The notes below the pieces were generated by a model that ran no database searches, was not told where the DNA came from, and worked only from the letters and a program-made list of their open reading frames with translations. A stretch of 32,079 nt of DNA from Oceaniradius stylonematis. Its GTDB lineage: Bacteria; Pseudomonadota; Alphaproteobacteria; Rhizobiales; Rhizobiaceae. The position numbers and the translations under genes are program-made. The stretch lies in assembly GCF_003149475.2 (NCBI RefSeq), contig NZ_QFWV02000009.1, forward strand, positions 99,960-132,038, given 5' to 3'. This document shows positions 8,204 to 16,622 of this stretch, one piece after another (the first letter of the stretch is position 1; every line of letters begins with the position of its first letter).

Positions 8204-9685
8204 ATGGCGATTTCCGATAAACTTCTGGGCAAACTCACAGACCCCGGCCTGCTGCCGGCCGCCGGCTATCTGAACGGCGAGTGGATCGCAAAATCCGACA
8301 GCGGCAAGGCGTTCGGTGTCACCAATCCGGCCAATGGCGAGACGATCGCCACCCTGCCGGACATGGGCGCCGCCGAGACTGCGCGGGCGATCGATGCGGC
8401 CTATGTGGCGCAGAAGCAATGGGCCGCCAAGACCGCCAAGGAGCGGTCGGCGATGCTGCGCAAGCTCAATGATCTGATGCTTGCCCATGTCGACGATCTG
8501 GCGGTCATCCTGACCTCGGAAATGGGCAAGCCGGTGGGCGAGGCCGGCGGCGAAATCCGTTATGGCGCGTCCTATCTGGAATGGTTCGCCGAAGAGGCCA
8601 AGCGGATCGATGGCGACGTGCTGCCTGGCCAGCAGGCCGACAAGCGTGTTGTCGTCCTCAAGCAGCCGGTCGGCGTCGTCGGCATGATCACGCCGTGGAA
8701 CTTCCCGAACGCCATGCTGGCGCGCAAGATGGCGCCGGCGCTGGCGGTCGGTTGCGCCGTCGTCTCAAAGCCGGCCGCACAGACGCCGCTGTCGGCCATT
8801 GCGATCGCGGTCCTGTGCGAGCGAGCGGGCCTGCCGGCGGGGCTGTTCAACCTGATCGTCGGCACGAGCGGGTCCGAGGTCGGCAAGGAAATGTGCGCCA
8901 ATCCCAAGCTTCGCAAGCTCAGCTTCACCGGGTCGACCGAAGTGGGCCGCATCCTGATGCGGCAGGGCGCCGACCAGATTCTTAAGCTGAGCCTTGAGCT
9001 GGGCGGCAACGCGCCGTTCATCGTCTTCGACGATGCCGATCTCGATGCGGCCGCCAAAGGCGCGATCATGTCGAAATACCGCAATGCCGGCCAGACCTGC
9101 GTCTGCGCCAATCGCATCTATGTGCAGGACAGCGTCTATGACGCGTTTGCCGAAAAGTTCGCGGCGCAGGCGGAAGCGCTCAAGGGTGGCGACGGGTTCG
9201 AGGACGGTGTCGATATGGGGCCGCTGATCGACGAGGCGGGGCTGGCCAAGGTGGAAGACCATGTCGCCGATGCGCTTTCGAAGGGCGCCAAACTGGTCAC
9301 CGGCGGAAGCCGGTCGAACGCCGGCGCGCTGTTCTACCAGCCGACCGTTCTGCGCAACGTCACGCGCGAGATGAAGGTCGCGCGCGAGGAAACGTTCGGA
9401 CCGGTGGCGCCGCTGTTCCGCTTCGACACGGTCGAGGACGTGATCGAGCAGGCCAACGCGACCGAGTTCGGGCTCGCCGCCTATTTCTACGCGCGTGACC
9501 TGTCGCGCGTGTGGCGGGTGGCCGAGGCGCTCGAATATGGCATGGTCGGCGTCAACACCGGCATCATCTCCAACGAGGGCGCGCCGTTCGGCGGTGTCAA
9601 ACAGTCGGGTCTCGGCCGCGAGGGCTCCAAGTACGGCGCCGACGATTATCTCGAAATGAAATATGTCTGCATGGGCGGCGTCTGA
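8204..9685 (+). CDS. gabD: NAD(P)-dependent succinate-semialdehyde dehydrogenase
   Basis: 493 residues, full length for GabD-type aldehyde dehydrogenases. It oxidises succinate semialdehyde to succinate, feeding the TCA cycle. The catalytic cysteine is Cys299 in AGQTCVCANRIY (the double-cysteine pattern typical of SSADH, with Cys301), the general base is Glu265 in LELGGNAPFI, and the oxyanion Asn lies in PWNFPNAML. GGGAGG (8193-8198), inside the end of gabT, serves its ATG. A glutarate-semialdehyde role (as GabD/DavD in lysine breakdown) cannot be excluded. A strong hairpin terminator lies 25 bases after the stop. Confidence 0.94.
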   Translation: MAISDKLLGKLTDPGLLPAAGYLNGEWIAKSDSGKAFGVTNPANGETIATLPDMGAAETARAIDAAYVAQKQWAAKTAKERSAMLRKLNDLMLAHVDDLAVILTSEMGKPVGEAGGEIRYGASYLEWFAEEAKRIDGDVLPGQQADKRVVVLKQPVGVVGMITPWNFPNAMLARKMAPALAVGCAVVSKPAAQTPLSAIAIAVLCERAGLPAGLFNLIVGTSGSEVGKEMCANPKLRKLSFTGSTEVGRILMRQGADQILKLSLELGGNAPFIVFDDADLDAAAKGAIMSKYRNAGQTCVCANRIYVQDSVYDAFAEKFAAQAEALKGGDGFEDGVDMGPLIDEAGLAKVEDHVADALSKGAKLVTGGSRSNAGALFYQPTVLRNVTREMKVAREETFGPVAPLFRFDTVEDVIEQANATEFGLAAYFYARDLSRVWRVAEALEYGMVGVNTGIISNEGAPFGGVKQSGLGREGSKYGADDYLEMKYVCMGGV

Positions 9686-9710
9686 GCCGTCCGCACCCCG
9701 CGGCAATTGT

Positions 9711-9738
9711 AACGGCCGGTCGATGGCGACCGGCCGTT
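9711..9738. terminator. Bidirectional intrinsic terminator between gabD and the bicupin gene
   Basis: AACGGCCGGTCG (9711-9722) and CGACCGGCCGTT (9727-9738) form a perfect 12-bp stem with an ATGG tetraloop, followed by TTTGCGTT on the plus strand. The flanking genes converge here, so it probably ends transcription from both sides. The T-tract is short, so some dependence on other factors is possible. Confidence 0.8.
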
Positions 9739-9760
9739 TGCGTTCAGATGGTACAGGCGT

Positions 9761-10726
9761 TCAGCCGGCTTTGGTCGCGCCGGCCGGATCGTCCGTGTTG
9801 CGGATGCGGTAGAGGCTGGCTTCTCCCGTCATGGCCGGGGCGAGACTGCGCGCCGAACCGGGCGGGACCGCGCATGTGTCGCCGGGATTGAGCACGGTCG
9901 CAACGCCGTCGACGGTCAGCTTCCAGTGGCCGCGCACCGGCATCAGCACTTCGTGCCGGTCCGTGGTGGTCGCATCTTCGGGTATCGAGCCGCGTGTGAT
10001 GAAATCGACCTCGAAGCCCGGCCGGTCCTTGAGCACGGCATCGGGGCCGATCACCCTGGCCGGCTCGCCGGCGGCGAGCGCCATCAGGTCCCAATAGCGG
10101 GCGACGAAACCGGGGATCACGTCGGCGGCGGCGGGTTCGGGATAAGTCTTCAGTTCCTCGTCCGTGAGAAGCGGCATCGGCGAAACGCCGTCCGGCAGGG
10201 CCTCGCCTTTCTTGGTGTCGTAGAGCCGGCCGGTTTCGGCGAGCACCAGCCCGTGGTCGCGCGCATCCTCGATCACCTGCGGCGCCCAGATCACGCCGCC
10301 GCCGGCATCGTCGCCGCCCAGGATCGCCATGATCATTCCATAGTCGGTGCCGATGTTCTCGAAGCCGCGGAAAATGCCTGTCGGGATATTGAAGATGTCG
10401 CCTTCTTCGAGCACGACTTCGCCGGCAGTGCCCCAGCGGCCCCAGAAAAAGCGCCAGCGCCCCTTGAGGACGAAGAACACTTCCGCCGTGCGGTGGGAAT
10501 GCAGCGAGTTGCGGCATTTGGGCGGCTGGCCGGCCGCGCCGATGTTGAAGCCGGGCGTGTCCTTGATGTGGACATGCTGATCGGGGCTTTCCGAGACACC
10601 ACCGCCGATGATGGTGAAATTTTCCTTCTGGTCGGAGCCCGGCGTGTGGGCGTCGATGAAGGCGGTCTTGCAGGGCACCAGATCGCCATAGCGGACGATG
10701 CGCGCGTCAAGCTCTTGCGGTGTCAT
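9761..10726 (-). CDS. Two-domain cupin protein, function unknown
   Basis: 321 residues with two cupin domains. The N-terminal one (about 70-125) has metal-site-like HSHRTAEVFFVLKG (His76, His78, Glu82) and the turn GDIFNIPTGIFRGFEN; the C-terminal one (about 240-300) reads RHEVLMPVRGHWKL then GDTCAVPPGSARSL. In both domains the final metal-binding His of the second cupin motif is replaced by Arg, and the second domain lacks the His-x-His pair, so only the first domain is likely to hold metal. This layout resembles gentisate-dioxygenase-like or sensory bicupins, but I cannot assign a reaction. The ATG overlaps the stop of the LacI gene (ATGA) with AAGGAG upstream, so it is translated with the regulator and the HisD-like dehydrogenase and probably acts in the same pathway. 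Confidence 0.8.
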   Translation of the reverse strand: MTPQELDARIVRYGDLVPCKTAFIDAHTPGSDQKENFTIIGGGVSESPDQHVHIKDTPGFNIGAAGQPPKCRNSLHSHRTAEVFFVLKGRWRFFWGRWGTAGEVVLEEGDIFNIPTGIFRGFENIGTDYGMIMAILGGDDAGGGVIWAPQVIEDARDHGLVLAETGRLYDTKKGEALPDGVSPMPLLTDEELKTYPEPAAADVIPGFVARYWDLMALAAGEPARVIGPDAVLKDRPGFEVDFITRGSIPEDATTTDRHEVLMPVRGHWKLTVDGVATVLNPGDTCAVPPGSARSLAPAMTGEASLYRIRNTDDPAGATKAG

Positions 10727-11835
10727 TTTGGTCTCCTTGGGGCGTGCGAAAGCGCGCCATTTGGTGAAGGTCCGGTTCTCGCGCTGCGTTTCCAGCCGGG
10801 CGGTATTCGGGCACTGCCGCGCACGATGAGTTCGCTGTCGATCTCGATGCGGTTGCGCTTCGGCGCCTTGCCGGCGATCAGGTCAAGCAGAAGCGCGGAG
10901 GCGCTCTCGGCCATGCGCCGGGCCGGCTGGCGCAGCGTCGTCAGGTCGAAGCTCGGCCAGGCCGCCATCGCCACATCGTCATAACCGATAACGGAAACAT
11001 CTCCCGGAACCTTCAGGCCAAGGCCGAAGCGAAGCGTCTCGGTCACCGCAAACGCCATATGATCATTGCCGGCGAAGATGGCGTCGGGCCGGATCGTGCC
11101 CTTGAACAGTTCGCGCGTGGCAGCGGCGGCGATGTCGCGGCTGTAATGGCTGTCGATGATGTCGATCGGTTCAAGGCCGTTTTCGGCCAAGCCGGCGACA
11201 AAGCCCGCTTGCCGATCGCGGCCGTTGAGCGATTTCTGCCAGCCGGAAATATGGGCGATGCGTTCGTGTCCGCCGGCGGCGAGGAAGTGGGCGGCGCGCC
11301 GGCCGCCATCGAAATTGGCCGAGGTGACGGTGGCGAGCGAAGCGTCTTCCTGACCCCGGTTGAACAGGACGAAGGGGATTTTCGCGTCGCGCAGGCGCCC
11401 GGTCAGCGCGTTGGACATGGAGACCGACGCAAGGATGATGCCATCGACCTGGTGGTCGACCATGTCGTCGACGACGCCGTCGACCTCTTCGGCGAGGTTG
11501 GATGCGATGCGGACCATGATGTGATAGCCGCGCGCTTCCAACGCGGCGGAGAGGTGTGCGATGGCCTCGGCGTAGAAGGGGTTGTCGAGATAGGCGAGGA
11601 CGAGCCCGATCGTACGCGACCGACCGGTGATCAGGGATCGGGCGAGGCGGTTGGGCCGGTAGCCCAGCTCGTCGGCTGCCCGGCGCACGCGCCTGGCCAG
11701 ATCGGGCGAGACCTTGGGGTCCGACGAGAAGACGCGGCTGACCGTCGGCTGGCTGACGCCGGCGCGTGCGGCGACATCGTGCGATGTCACCTTGCCGGGC
11801 CCGCCTCTTGGCGGATCGGATCGGTCAGAGTCCAT
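10723..11835 (-). CDS. LacI-family transcriptional regulator
   Basis: 370 residues. The N-terminal helix-turn-helix is clear at about 15-60 (VTSHDVAARAGVSQPTVSRV, hinge-proximal LGYRPNRLARSL), followed by a periplasmic-binding-protein-like sensor domain (IGLVLAYLDNPFYAEAI, later DAIFAGNDHMAFAVTETL and VSVIGYDDVAMAAWPSFDLT). The length is slightly above the usual 330-345 because of short N- and C-terminal extensions. It starts 6 bases after the HisD-like gene and overlaps the cupin gene, so the regulator sits in the operon it probably controls. The 18-bp CG-centred palindrome at 13195-13212 is the likely operator. The effector is unknown. Confidence 0.92.
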   Translation of the reverse strand: MDSDRSDPPRGGPGKVTSHDVAARAGVSQPTVSRVFSSDPKVSPDLARRVRRAADELGYRPNRLARSLITGRSRTIGLVLAYLDNPFYAEAIAHLSAALEARGYHIMVRIASNLAEEVDGVVDDMVDHQVDGIILASVSMSNALTGRLRDAKIPFVLFNRGQEDASLATVTSANFDGGRRAAHFLAAGGHERIAHISGWQKSLNGRDRQAGFVAGLAENGLEPIDIIDSHYSRDIAAAATRELFKGTIRPDAIFAGNDHMAFAVTETLRFGLGLKVPGDVSVIGYDDVAMAAWPSFDLTTLRQPARRMAESASALLLDLIAGKAPKRNRIEIDSELIVRGSARIPPGWKRSARTGPSPNGALSHAPRRPK

Positions 11836-11841
11836 TGCGGG

Positions 11842-13173
11842 TCACTCGGCGGCCAGCTTGGGTTCGGCGGCGGCGCCATAGGGCACGTTGCGCCCGCCAT
11901 AGCGGCGCACGCGCACATTGGCCTGTTCGGCATGGCCGACGAAGCCTTCCAGCATGCACAGCCGCGAGCAATATTCGCCGACCATCGCAGCGGCCTCGTC
12001 GGTCAGAACCTTCTGGTAGGAATGGGTCTTCAGGAACTTGCCGACCCACAGCCCGCCCGTATAGCGGCCTGCCTTCTTCGTCGGGAGCGTGTGGTTGGTG
12101 CCGATCACCTTGTCGCCATTGGCGACATTGGTGCGCGCGCCCAGGAAAAGCGCGCCGTAGCAGGTCATCTTTTCAAGAAACCAGTCGTCGCGATCGGTCA
12201 TCACCTGCACATGCTCGGAGGCGATGTCGTCGGCGACGGCCAGCATCTCGTCATAGCTGTCGCAGACGATCACCTCGCCATAATCCTCCCAGCTTTTCGA
12301 TGCCGTGTCGGCGGTCGGCAGGATGTTGAGGAGGCGATCGATTTCGGCGAGCGTGTCACGCGCGAGCTTTTCGGAGTTGGTGACGAGAACGGCGGGCGAA
12401 TTGTAGCCGTGCTCGGCCTGGCCGAGCAGGTCTGTGGCGCACAGTTCGGCGTCCGCGCCCGTCTCGTCGGCGATCACCATGGTCTCGGTCGGACCGGCGA
12501 ACAGGTCGATCCCGACCCGGCCGAAGAGCTGCCGCTTGGCTTCGGCGACGAACGCGTTGCCCGGACCGACCAGCATGTGCACCGGATCGATGGTTTCGGT
12601 GCCGATGGCCATCGCGCCGACGGCCTGGATGCCGCCAAGGACGAAAATCTCGTGCGCGCCGCCCAGATGCATGGCGGCGATGACGGCCGGGTTCGGCTCG
12701 CCCTTGAAGGGCGGGGTGGCGGCGACGATGCGCGGCACGCCGGCGACCGATGCGGTGGCAACCGACATGTGGGCGGAGGCGACCATCGGGAACTTGCCGC
12801 CGGGCACATAGCAGCCGACCGACTGGACGGGGATGTTCTTGTGGCCGAGGATGACGCCGGGCAGCGTCTCGACCTCGATGTCCAGCATCGAATCGCGCTG
12901 GGCCTGTGCGAAGTTGCACACCTGCTCCTGGGCGAACCGGATGTCGTCCATGTCGCGGGGTGAAACCCGTGCCAGCAGCGCCTCGATCTCGCCTTGCGAG
13001 AGCTTGAACGCCGGCGGCGTGTAATTGTCGAACTTCTCCGACAGGTCGCGCACGGCCGCATCGCCGCGCGCCTCGATGTCGGCGAGCGTCTGCTCGACGA
13101 TGGCGCGCACCCTGGCATCGTCCTCGGCGCGTTCGGTTTCCGGCTTGGCGGTCTTGAGATGACGGATCGACAT
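11842..13173 (-). CDS. hisD: Histidinol dehydrogenase-family NAD-dependent dehydrogenase (catabolic paralogue)
   Basis: 443 residues. The HisD zinc ligands and catalytic residues are all present: Gln252 and His255 ([10 protein letters not shown]), Glu320-His321 (IASEHVQVM), Asp354, His361 (GTNHTLPT) and His414 ([10 protein letters not shown]). ATG at 13173 is chosen because AGGGAG lies 8 bases upstream; a GTG three codons earlier would touch that site. The stretch [20 protein letters not shown] is typical of HisD relatives outside histidine operons, such as sulfopropanediol 3-dehydrogenase (HpsN). No his gene is nearby, and co-transcription with a LacI regulator and a bicupin argues for oxidation of a polyol or sulfonate-type alcohol rather than histidinol. 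The symbol marks the family only; the substrate is unknown. Confidence 0.85.
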   Translation of the reverse strand: MSIRHLKTAKPETERAEDDARVRAIVEQTLADIEARGDAAVRDLSEKFDNYTPPAFKLSQGEIEALLARVSPRDMDDIRFAQEQVCNFAQAQRDSMLDIEVETLPGVILGHKNIPVQSVGCYVPGGKFPMVASAHMSVATASVAGVPRIVAATPPFKGEPNPAVIAAMHLGGAHEIFVLGGIQAVGAMAIGTETIDPVHMLVGPGNAFVAEAKRQLFGRVGIDLFAGPTETMVIADETGADAELCATDLLGQAEHGYNSPAVLVTNSEKLARDTLAEIDRLLNILPTADTASKSWEDYGEVIVCDSYDEMLAVADDIASEHVQVMTDRDDWFLEKMTCYGALFLGARTNVANGDKVIGTNHTLPTKKAGRYTGGLWVGKFLKTHSYQKVLTDEAAAMVGEYCSRLCMLEGFVGHAEQANVRVRRYGGRNVPYGAAAEPKLAAE

Positions 13174-13194
13174 GGCAATCACTCCCTGTTGGCC

Positions 13195-13212
13195 TGAGAA
13201 TACGTATTCTCA
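13195..13212. promoter_or_regulatory. 18-bp perfect palindrome, likely LacI-family operator
   Basis: TGAGAATACGTATTCTCA is its own reverse complement and has the central CG usual for LacI/GalR-family operators. It lies 21 bases upstream of the HisD-like start and about 100 bases upstream of the divergent HMG-CoA-lyase-like start. The only LacI-family gene in the window belongs to the operon beginning here, so autoregulation is likely. Confidence 0.8.
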
Positions 13213-13309
13213 AGAATTGATCAAGCGGTTTGCGCGCCCTTGTTGACAGGCATGGCCGCCGGCCGCATGTCCGGTGCCGGATGCGAACGGTGCAGGCCGG
13301 AGAAAGACG

Positions 13310-14206
13310 ATGACGACCATCGAGATCGTGGAAGTGTCGCCGCGCGACGGGCTCCAGAATGAAAAGACGTTGCTGTCGACAGAAGACAAGCTGGCGCTGA
13401 TCGGCAAGGCGCTCGACGCGGGCGTGCGGCGCATGGAGGTGGCAAGCTTCGTCAATCCGAAGAAGGTGCCGCAAATGGCCGACGCGGAGGCGGTGATGGC
13501 CGGCTTGCCGGCGCGCGACGACGTTACCTATGTCGGTCTTGCGCTGAACGAGCGCGGGTTCGAGCGGGCCGTTGCGGCCGATGTCGACGAGGTCAATTTC
13601 GCGGTGATGGCGTCCGATACGTTCAACCGCCGCAACCAGGGCGCCGATGCTTTCGAAACGGCGCGGCAACTCACCACGATTGCCGACAACGCACAGGGAA
13701 AAATCCCGATTGGCGTGACCATCGGCACCGCGTTCGGCTGCCCGTTCGAAGGTGAGGTGTCGCTCGATCGCGTTCTGTCTCTGGTCGAGGCTATCGCCGC
13801 GACGTTGCCGCGAGAGATCGCTCTGGCCGACACGATTGGCGTTGCGACACCGCGCGATGTGGCCGAGCGGGTCGGCGCGGTGCGGGATCGCTATCCGGAC
13901 GTGCCGATCCGCTGCCATTTCCACAACACGCGAAACACCGGTATCGCCAACGCCTGGGCGGCGATCGAGGCCGGGGCCACGACGCTCGATTCAAGCCTTG
14001 GCGGCGTCGGCGGCTGCCCGTTCGCGCCGGCCGCCACCGGCAACATCGCCACCGAGGATCTGGTCTACATGCTCGACCGCGCCGGCATTGCGACCGGGCT
14101 CGACCTACAAGCCTGCATCGAGACGGCCCAATGGCTCGAAGGAAAGCTCGGCCACGCGATTCCCGGACAGGTGATGAAGGCCGGCGGCTTTCCCGCGCCG
14201 GCTTAG
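13310..14206 (+). CDS. HMG-CoA lyase-like / DRE-TIM metallolyase family protein
   Basis: 298 residues, the length of bacterial hydroxymethylglutaryl-CoA lyases. TIM-barrel active-site residues are conserved: Arg12-Asp13 and Gln16 in EVSPRDGLQNE, Glu43 in RRMEVASFV, metal ligands His203 and His205 in CHFHNTRNTG, and the signature cysteine Cys236 in GGVGGCPFAPAATGN. The family cleaves or forms C-C bonds in acyl-CoA or 2-hydroxy acids; HMG-CoA to acetoacetate and acetyl-CoA is the default, but many paralogues have other substrates. The ATG at 13310 has GGAGA 6 bases upstream. It diverges from the HisD-like operon over a shared 136-base promoter region, so it may belong to the same regulon. It converges with the TRAP permease gene, with only 13 bases between the stops. 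Confidence 0.85.
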   Translation: MTTIEIVEVSPRDGLQNEKTLLSTEDKLALIGKALDAGVRRMEVASFVNPKKVPQMADAEAVMAGLPARDDVTYVGLALNERGFERAVAADVDEVNFAVMASDTFNRRNQGADAFETARQLTTIADNAQGKIPIGVTIGTAFGCPFEGEVSLDRVLSLVEAIAATLPREIALADTIGVATPRDVAERVGAVRDRYPDVPIRCHFHNTRNTGIANAWAAIEAGATTLDSSLGGVGGCPFAPAATGNIATEDLVYMLDRAGIATGLDLQACIETAQWLEGKLGHAIPGQVMKAGGFPAPA

Positions 14207-14219
14207 GTCATGGATCGTG

Positions 14220-16505
14220 TCAGTCCGCGCCGCGGACCCGGATCGACAGCCCCTCCTTGGGCTTGATGACGCGCTGGACGAAGAAGACCAGTACCGCCAT
14301 GCCGATGCCGATCACATCGGTGATCACCGATCCCTCGATCAAGACCAGGGCGGTGCCGATCAAGGCGGCGCGCAGGAACCAGACCGTCTTCTTGCCGAAG
14401 AACCAACCCTGCACGCCTGAGGCGAGCAGGAACACGCCGAGCATCGCCGTCAGGAACGCGCGAATGATCTCCAGCGTGTGCGCCTCCATCAGGAGCGCCG
14501 AATTGTAGAAGAACATGAACGGCACGACGAAGGCGGCGATGCCGATCTTGAACGAGGCGACCGAGGTCTCCATCGGGTTGGCGCCCGAAACGCCCGCCGC
14601 CGCATAGGAGGCCAGCGCCACCGGCGGCGTGATCGCCGAGACGACCGCGAAGTAGAAGACAAAAAAGTGGGCGACCAGCGGCTGGATGCCCAGTTCGACA
14701 AGGCCCGGCGCAACGACGGATGCGGCAACGGCATAAGCGGCGGTCGTCGGCATCCCCATGCCCAGAAGGATGGCGATGCACATGGCAAAGACCAGCGCCA
14801 GCAATTGCGAGGCTTCGGCCAGGCCGAGCAGCAGGTTGGAGAAGCGGGCGCCGACGCCGGTCAGCGAGATGACGCCGACGATGATGCCCGCGCAGGCGCA
14901 CACCGCGATGATCTGGATCGACATGACGCCGGCAATGTTGAACGCCTTGACGATGGAGCGCAGGCCCATCCGGTAGGGCGTGAACCAGCTCACCACGGCG
15001 GCGGCGGCGGTGGCGAGCGTGCCGGCGCGGATGACCGAATAGCCCTGGAACAGCGCATAGATCAGGATGATGATCGGGATGAACAGGAAGACGCGCCGCA
15101 CCATGTCGCGGAACTTGGGCAGTTCGTCCTCGCGCATGCCGCGCATGCCCAGTTTCGCCGCTTCGAAATCGACCATGAAATAGATCGACACGAAGTAGAG
15201 AACTGCCGGAATGAGCGCGGCGACGGCGATGTCGGTGTAGGGAATGCCGGTGATCTCGGCCATGATAAACGCGCCGGCGCCCATGATGGGCGGCATGATC
15301 TGCCCGCCCGTCGAGGCGGCTGCCTCGATCGCGCCTGCGGTCTTCTTGTGATAGCCGACCTTCTTCATCAGCGGGATCGTCAGCGAACCGGTGGCGACGA
15401 CATTGCCCGCGCTGGTGCCGTTGATCATGCCCATCAGGCCCGAGGCGAAGATGGCGACCTTGGCCGGCCCGCCGCGCGCGCGCCCGGCGGCCGCGAACGC
15501 GAAGTTGACGAAATAGTCACCGACCTTGGACGCCTGCAGGAAGGCGGCGAAGATGATGAACAGGATGATGTAGGTGGACGAGACCGCCGTCGTCGGCCCG
15601 AGGATGCCGGCGTCGGTGTAGACCTGGCTGAAGAAGCGCTGCCAGGAAATGGCCGGCGAATTGAGAAAGCCCGGCAGGTGCTGGCCGGTGAAGACATAGA
15701 CGAGGAAGACGAGCGAGATGACCACCAGCGCCATGCCGGCGACCCGCCGCGTCAGTTCCATGATCAGAAGCGCGCCGGCAACGGCCGCGATCGAAATGCC
15801 TATCGGCGCGAAGGGCGTGCCGGTCGAATTGCGCATCAAGGTGCCGTAGATCGTGATCAGATAAGCGGCGACGGCAACGCCACAGACCGCCAGCACCAGA
15901 TCGAGCGGGTTGATGGCGCCGCGAGGGCGCCGGTCGAACCAGGACAGTGCGATGGCGCCGACGGTTGCGGCCATCAGCGGCGCGCCGAACAGCCAGGTCT
16001 CGTTGAACCTGATCCGTTCATCGATGCCGTTCCACATCACGCCGCCCGATATCTCGACCGAAAAGGACAGCGCCATGCCAAGCGCGAACAGCGCCGGCAG
16101 CATCAGGATCATCGCCGCGCCGGTGAAAAGCGCGCCGCCGCCCTGCCGGTCGTCGGGCGCAAAGCGCGTGCCGCTGAACAGCAGGAAACCCAGCGCAAGC
16201 GCGCCGGCGATATGGACGATCCGGAAATTCCAGGTCTCCATCGGGAAGGTGGGCAGGAAGGGGATGACGACGGCACCGCCGGTCAGCTCCGAGATCGACA
16301 GCCCGTTCAAGGCGGCCATGTGGAAGGCGGCATAGACCGTGGCGACCAGACTTACGAGCAGATAGGTCCGTCCCTCGTAAAGGCGCCGGTTGCTCTCGAC
16401 CGGTTCCTCGTCGACGCCGTCCGCGATGACCGCGCCATCGTCATGTTCCTTGGTTTGACTTGTCACCGTGCTGCCCTCCCGCTTGCGGACCGCTGGCCGC
16501 GACAT
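14220..16505 (-). CDS. TRAP transporter fused permease (4TM + 12TM, TAXI type)
   Basis: 761 residues with about 16-18 hydrophobic segments. The N-terminal part (to about 250) corresponds to the small DctQ-like subunit; the rest is the DctM-like large subunit, with the family's glycine-rich and Pro-Pro motifs (GLMGMINGTSAGNVVATGSL; STGGQIMPPIMGAGAFIMAE; LGMGMPTTAAYAV; AITPPVALASYAAAG). Fused permeases work with TAXI-type binding proteins, and one lies at 17920-18903. ATG at 16505 has AGGGA 7 bases upstream; a GTG at 16466 with GGGAGGG before it is an equally possible start, giving 748 residues. It imports an unidentified organic acid, driven by an ion gradient. The gene is separated from its binding-protein gene by an opposing gene, which is unusual. 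Confidence 0.93.
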   Translation of the reverse strand: MSRPAVRKREGSTVTSQTKEHDDGAVIADGVDEEPVESNRRLYEGRTYLLVSLVATVYAAFHMAALNGLSISELTGGAVVIPFLPTFPMETWNFRIVHIAGALALGFLLFSGTRFAPDDRQGGGALFTGAAMILMLPALFALGMALSFSVEISGGVMWNGIDERIRFNETWLFGAPLMAATVGAIALSWFDRRPRGAINPLDLVLAVCGVAVAAYLITIYGTLMRNSTGTPFAPIGISIAAVAGALLIMELTRRVAGMALVVISLVFLVYVFTGQHLPGFLNSPAISWQRFFSQVYTDAGILGPTTAVSSTYIILFIIFAAFLQASKVGDYFVNFAFAAAGRARGGPAKVAIFASGLMGMINGTSAGNVVATGSLTIPLMKKVGYHKKTAGAIEAAASTGGQIMPPIMGAGAFIMAEITGIPYTDIAVAALIPAVLYFVSIYFMVDFEAAKLGMRGMREDELPKFRDMVRRVFLFIPIIILIYALFQGYSVIRAGTLATAAAAVVSWFTPYRMGLRSIVKAFNIAGVMSIQIIAVCACAGIIVGVISLTGVGARFSNLLLGLAEASQLLALVFAMCIAILLGMGMPTTAAYAVAASVVAPGLVELGIQPLVAHFFVFYFAVVSAITPPVALASYAAAGVSGANPMETSVASFKIGIAAFVVPFMFFYNSALLMEAHTLEIIRAFLTAMLGVFLLASGVQGWFFGKKTVWFLRAALIGTALVLIEGSVITDVIGIGMAVLVFFVQRVIKPKEGLSIRVRGAD

Positions 16506-16527
16506 TTTTCCGTCCCTGATGTACTGA

Positions 16528-16540
16528 GGTCAAATTGACC
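16528..16540. promoter_or_regulatory. Short inverted repeat between the TRAP permease and the PPC-repeat gene
   Basis: GGTCAA and TTGACC flank a single A. It lies in the 117-base divergent region, 23 bases from the permease start and 82 bases from the secreted-protein start. It could be an operator or overlap -35 elements for both directions. The evidence is the symmetry alone. Confidence 0.35.
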
Positions 16541-16622
16541 CTGCACAAGAGAAGCCGGGCGGCGGATCGTTCCGGCCGCCGGCACCATTTTGAACAACGC
16601 ATTTTCGGGAAGGAGAGCGGTC

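Noticed and set aside
11842-13173. A true histidine-biosynthesis hisD
   Set aside because: No his genes are nearby, the operon contains a LacI regulator and a bicupin, and the sequence looks like the catabolic HisD-paralogue branch.
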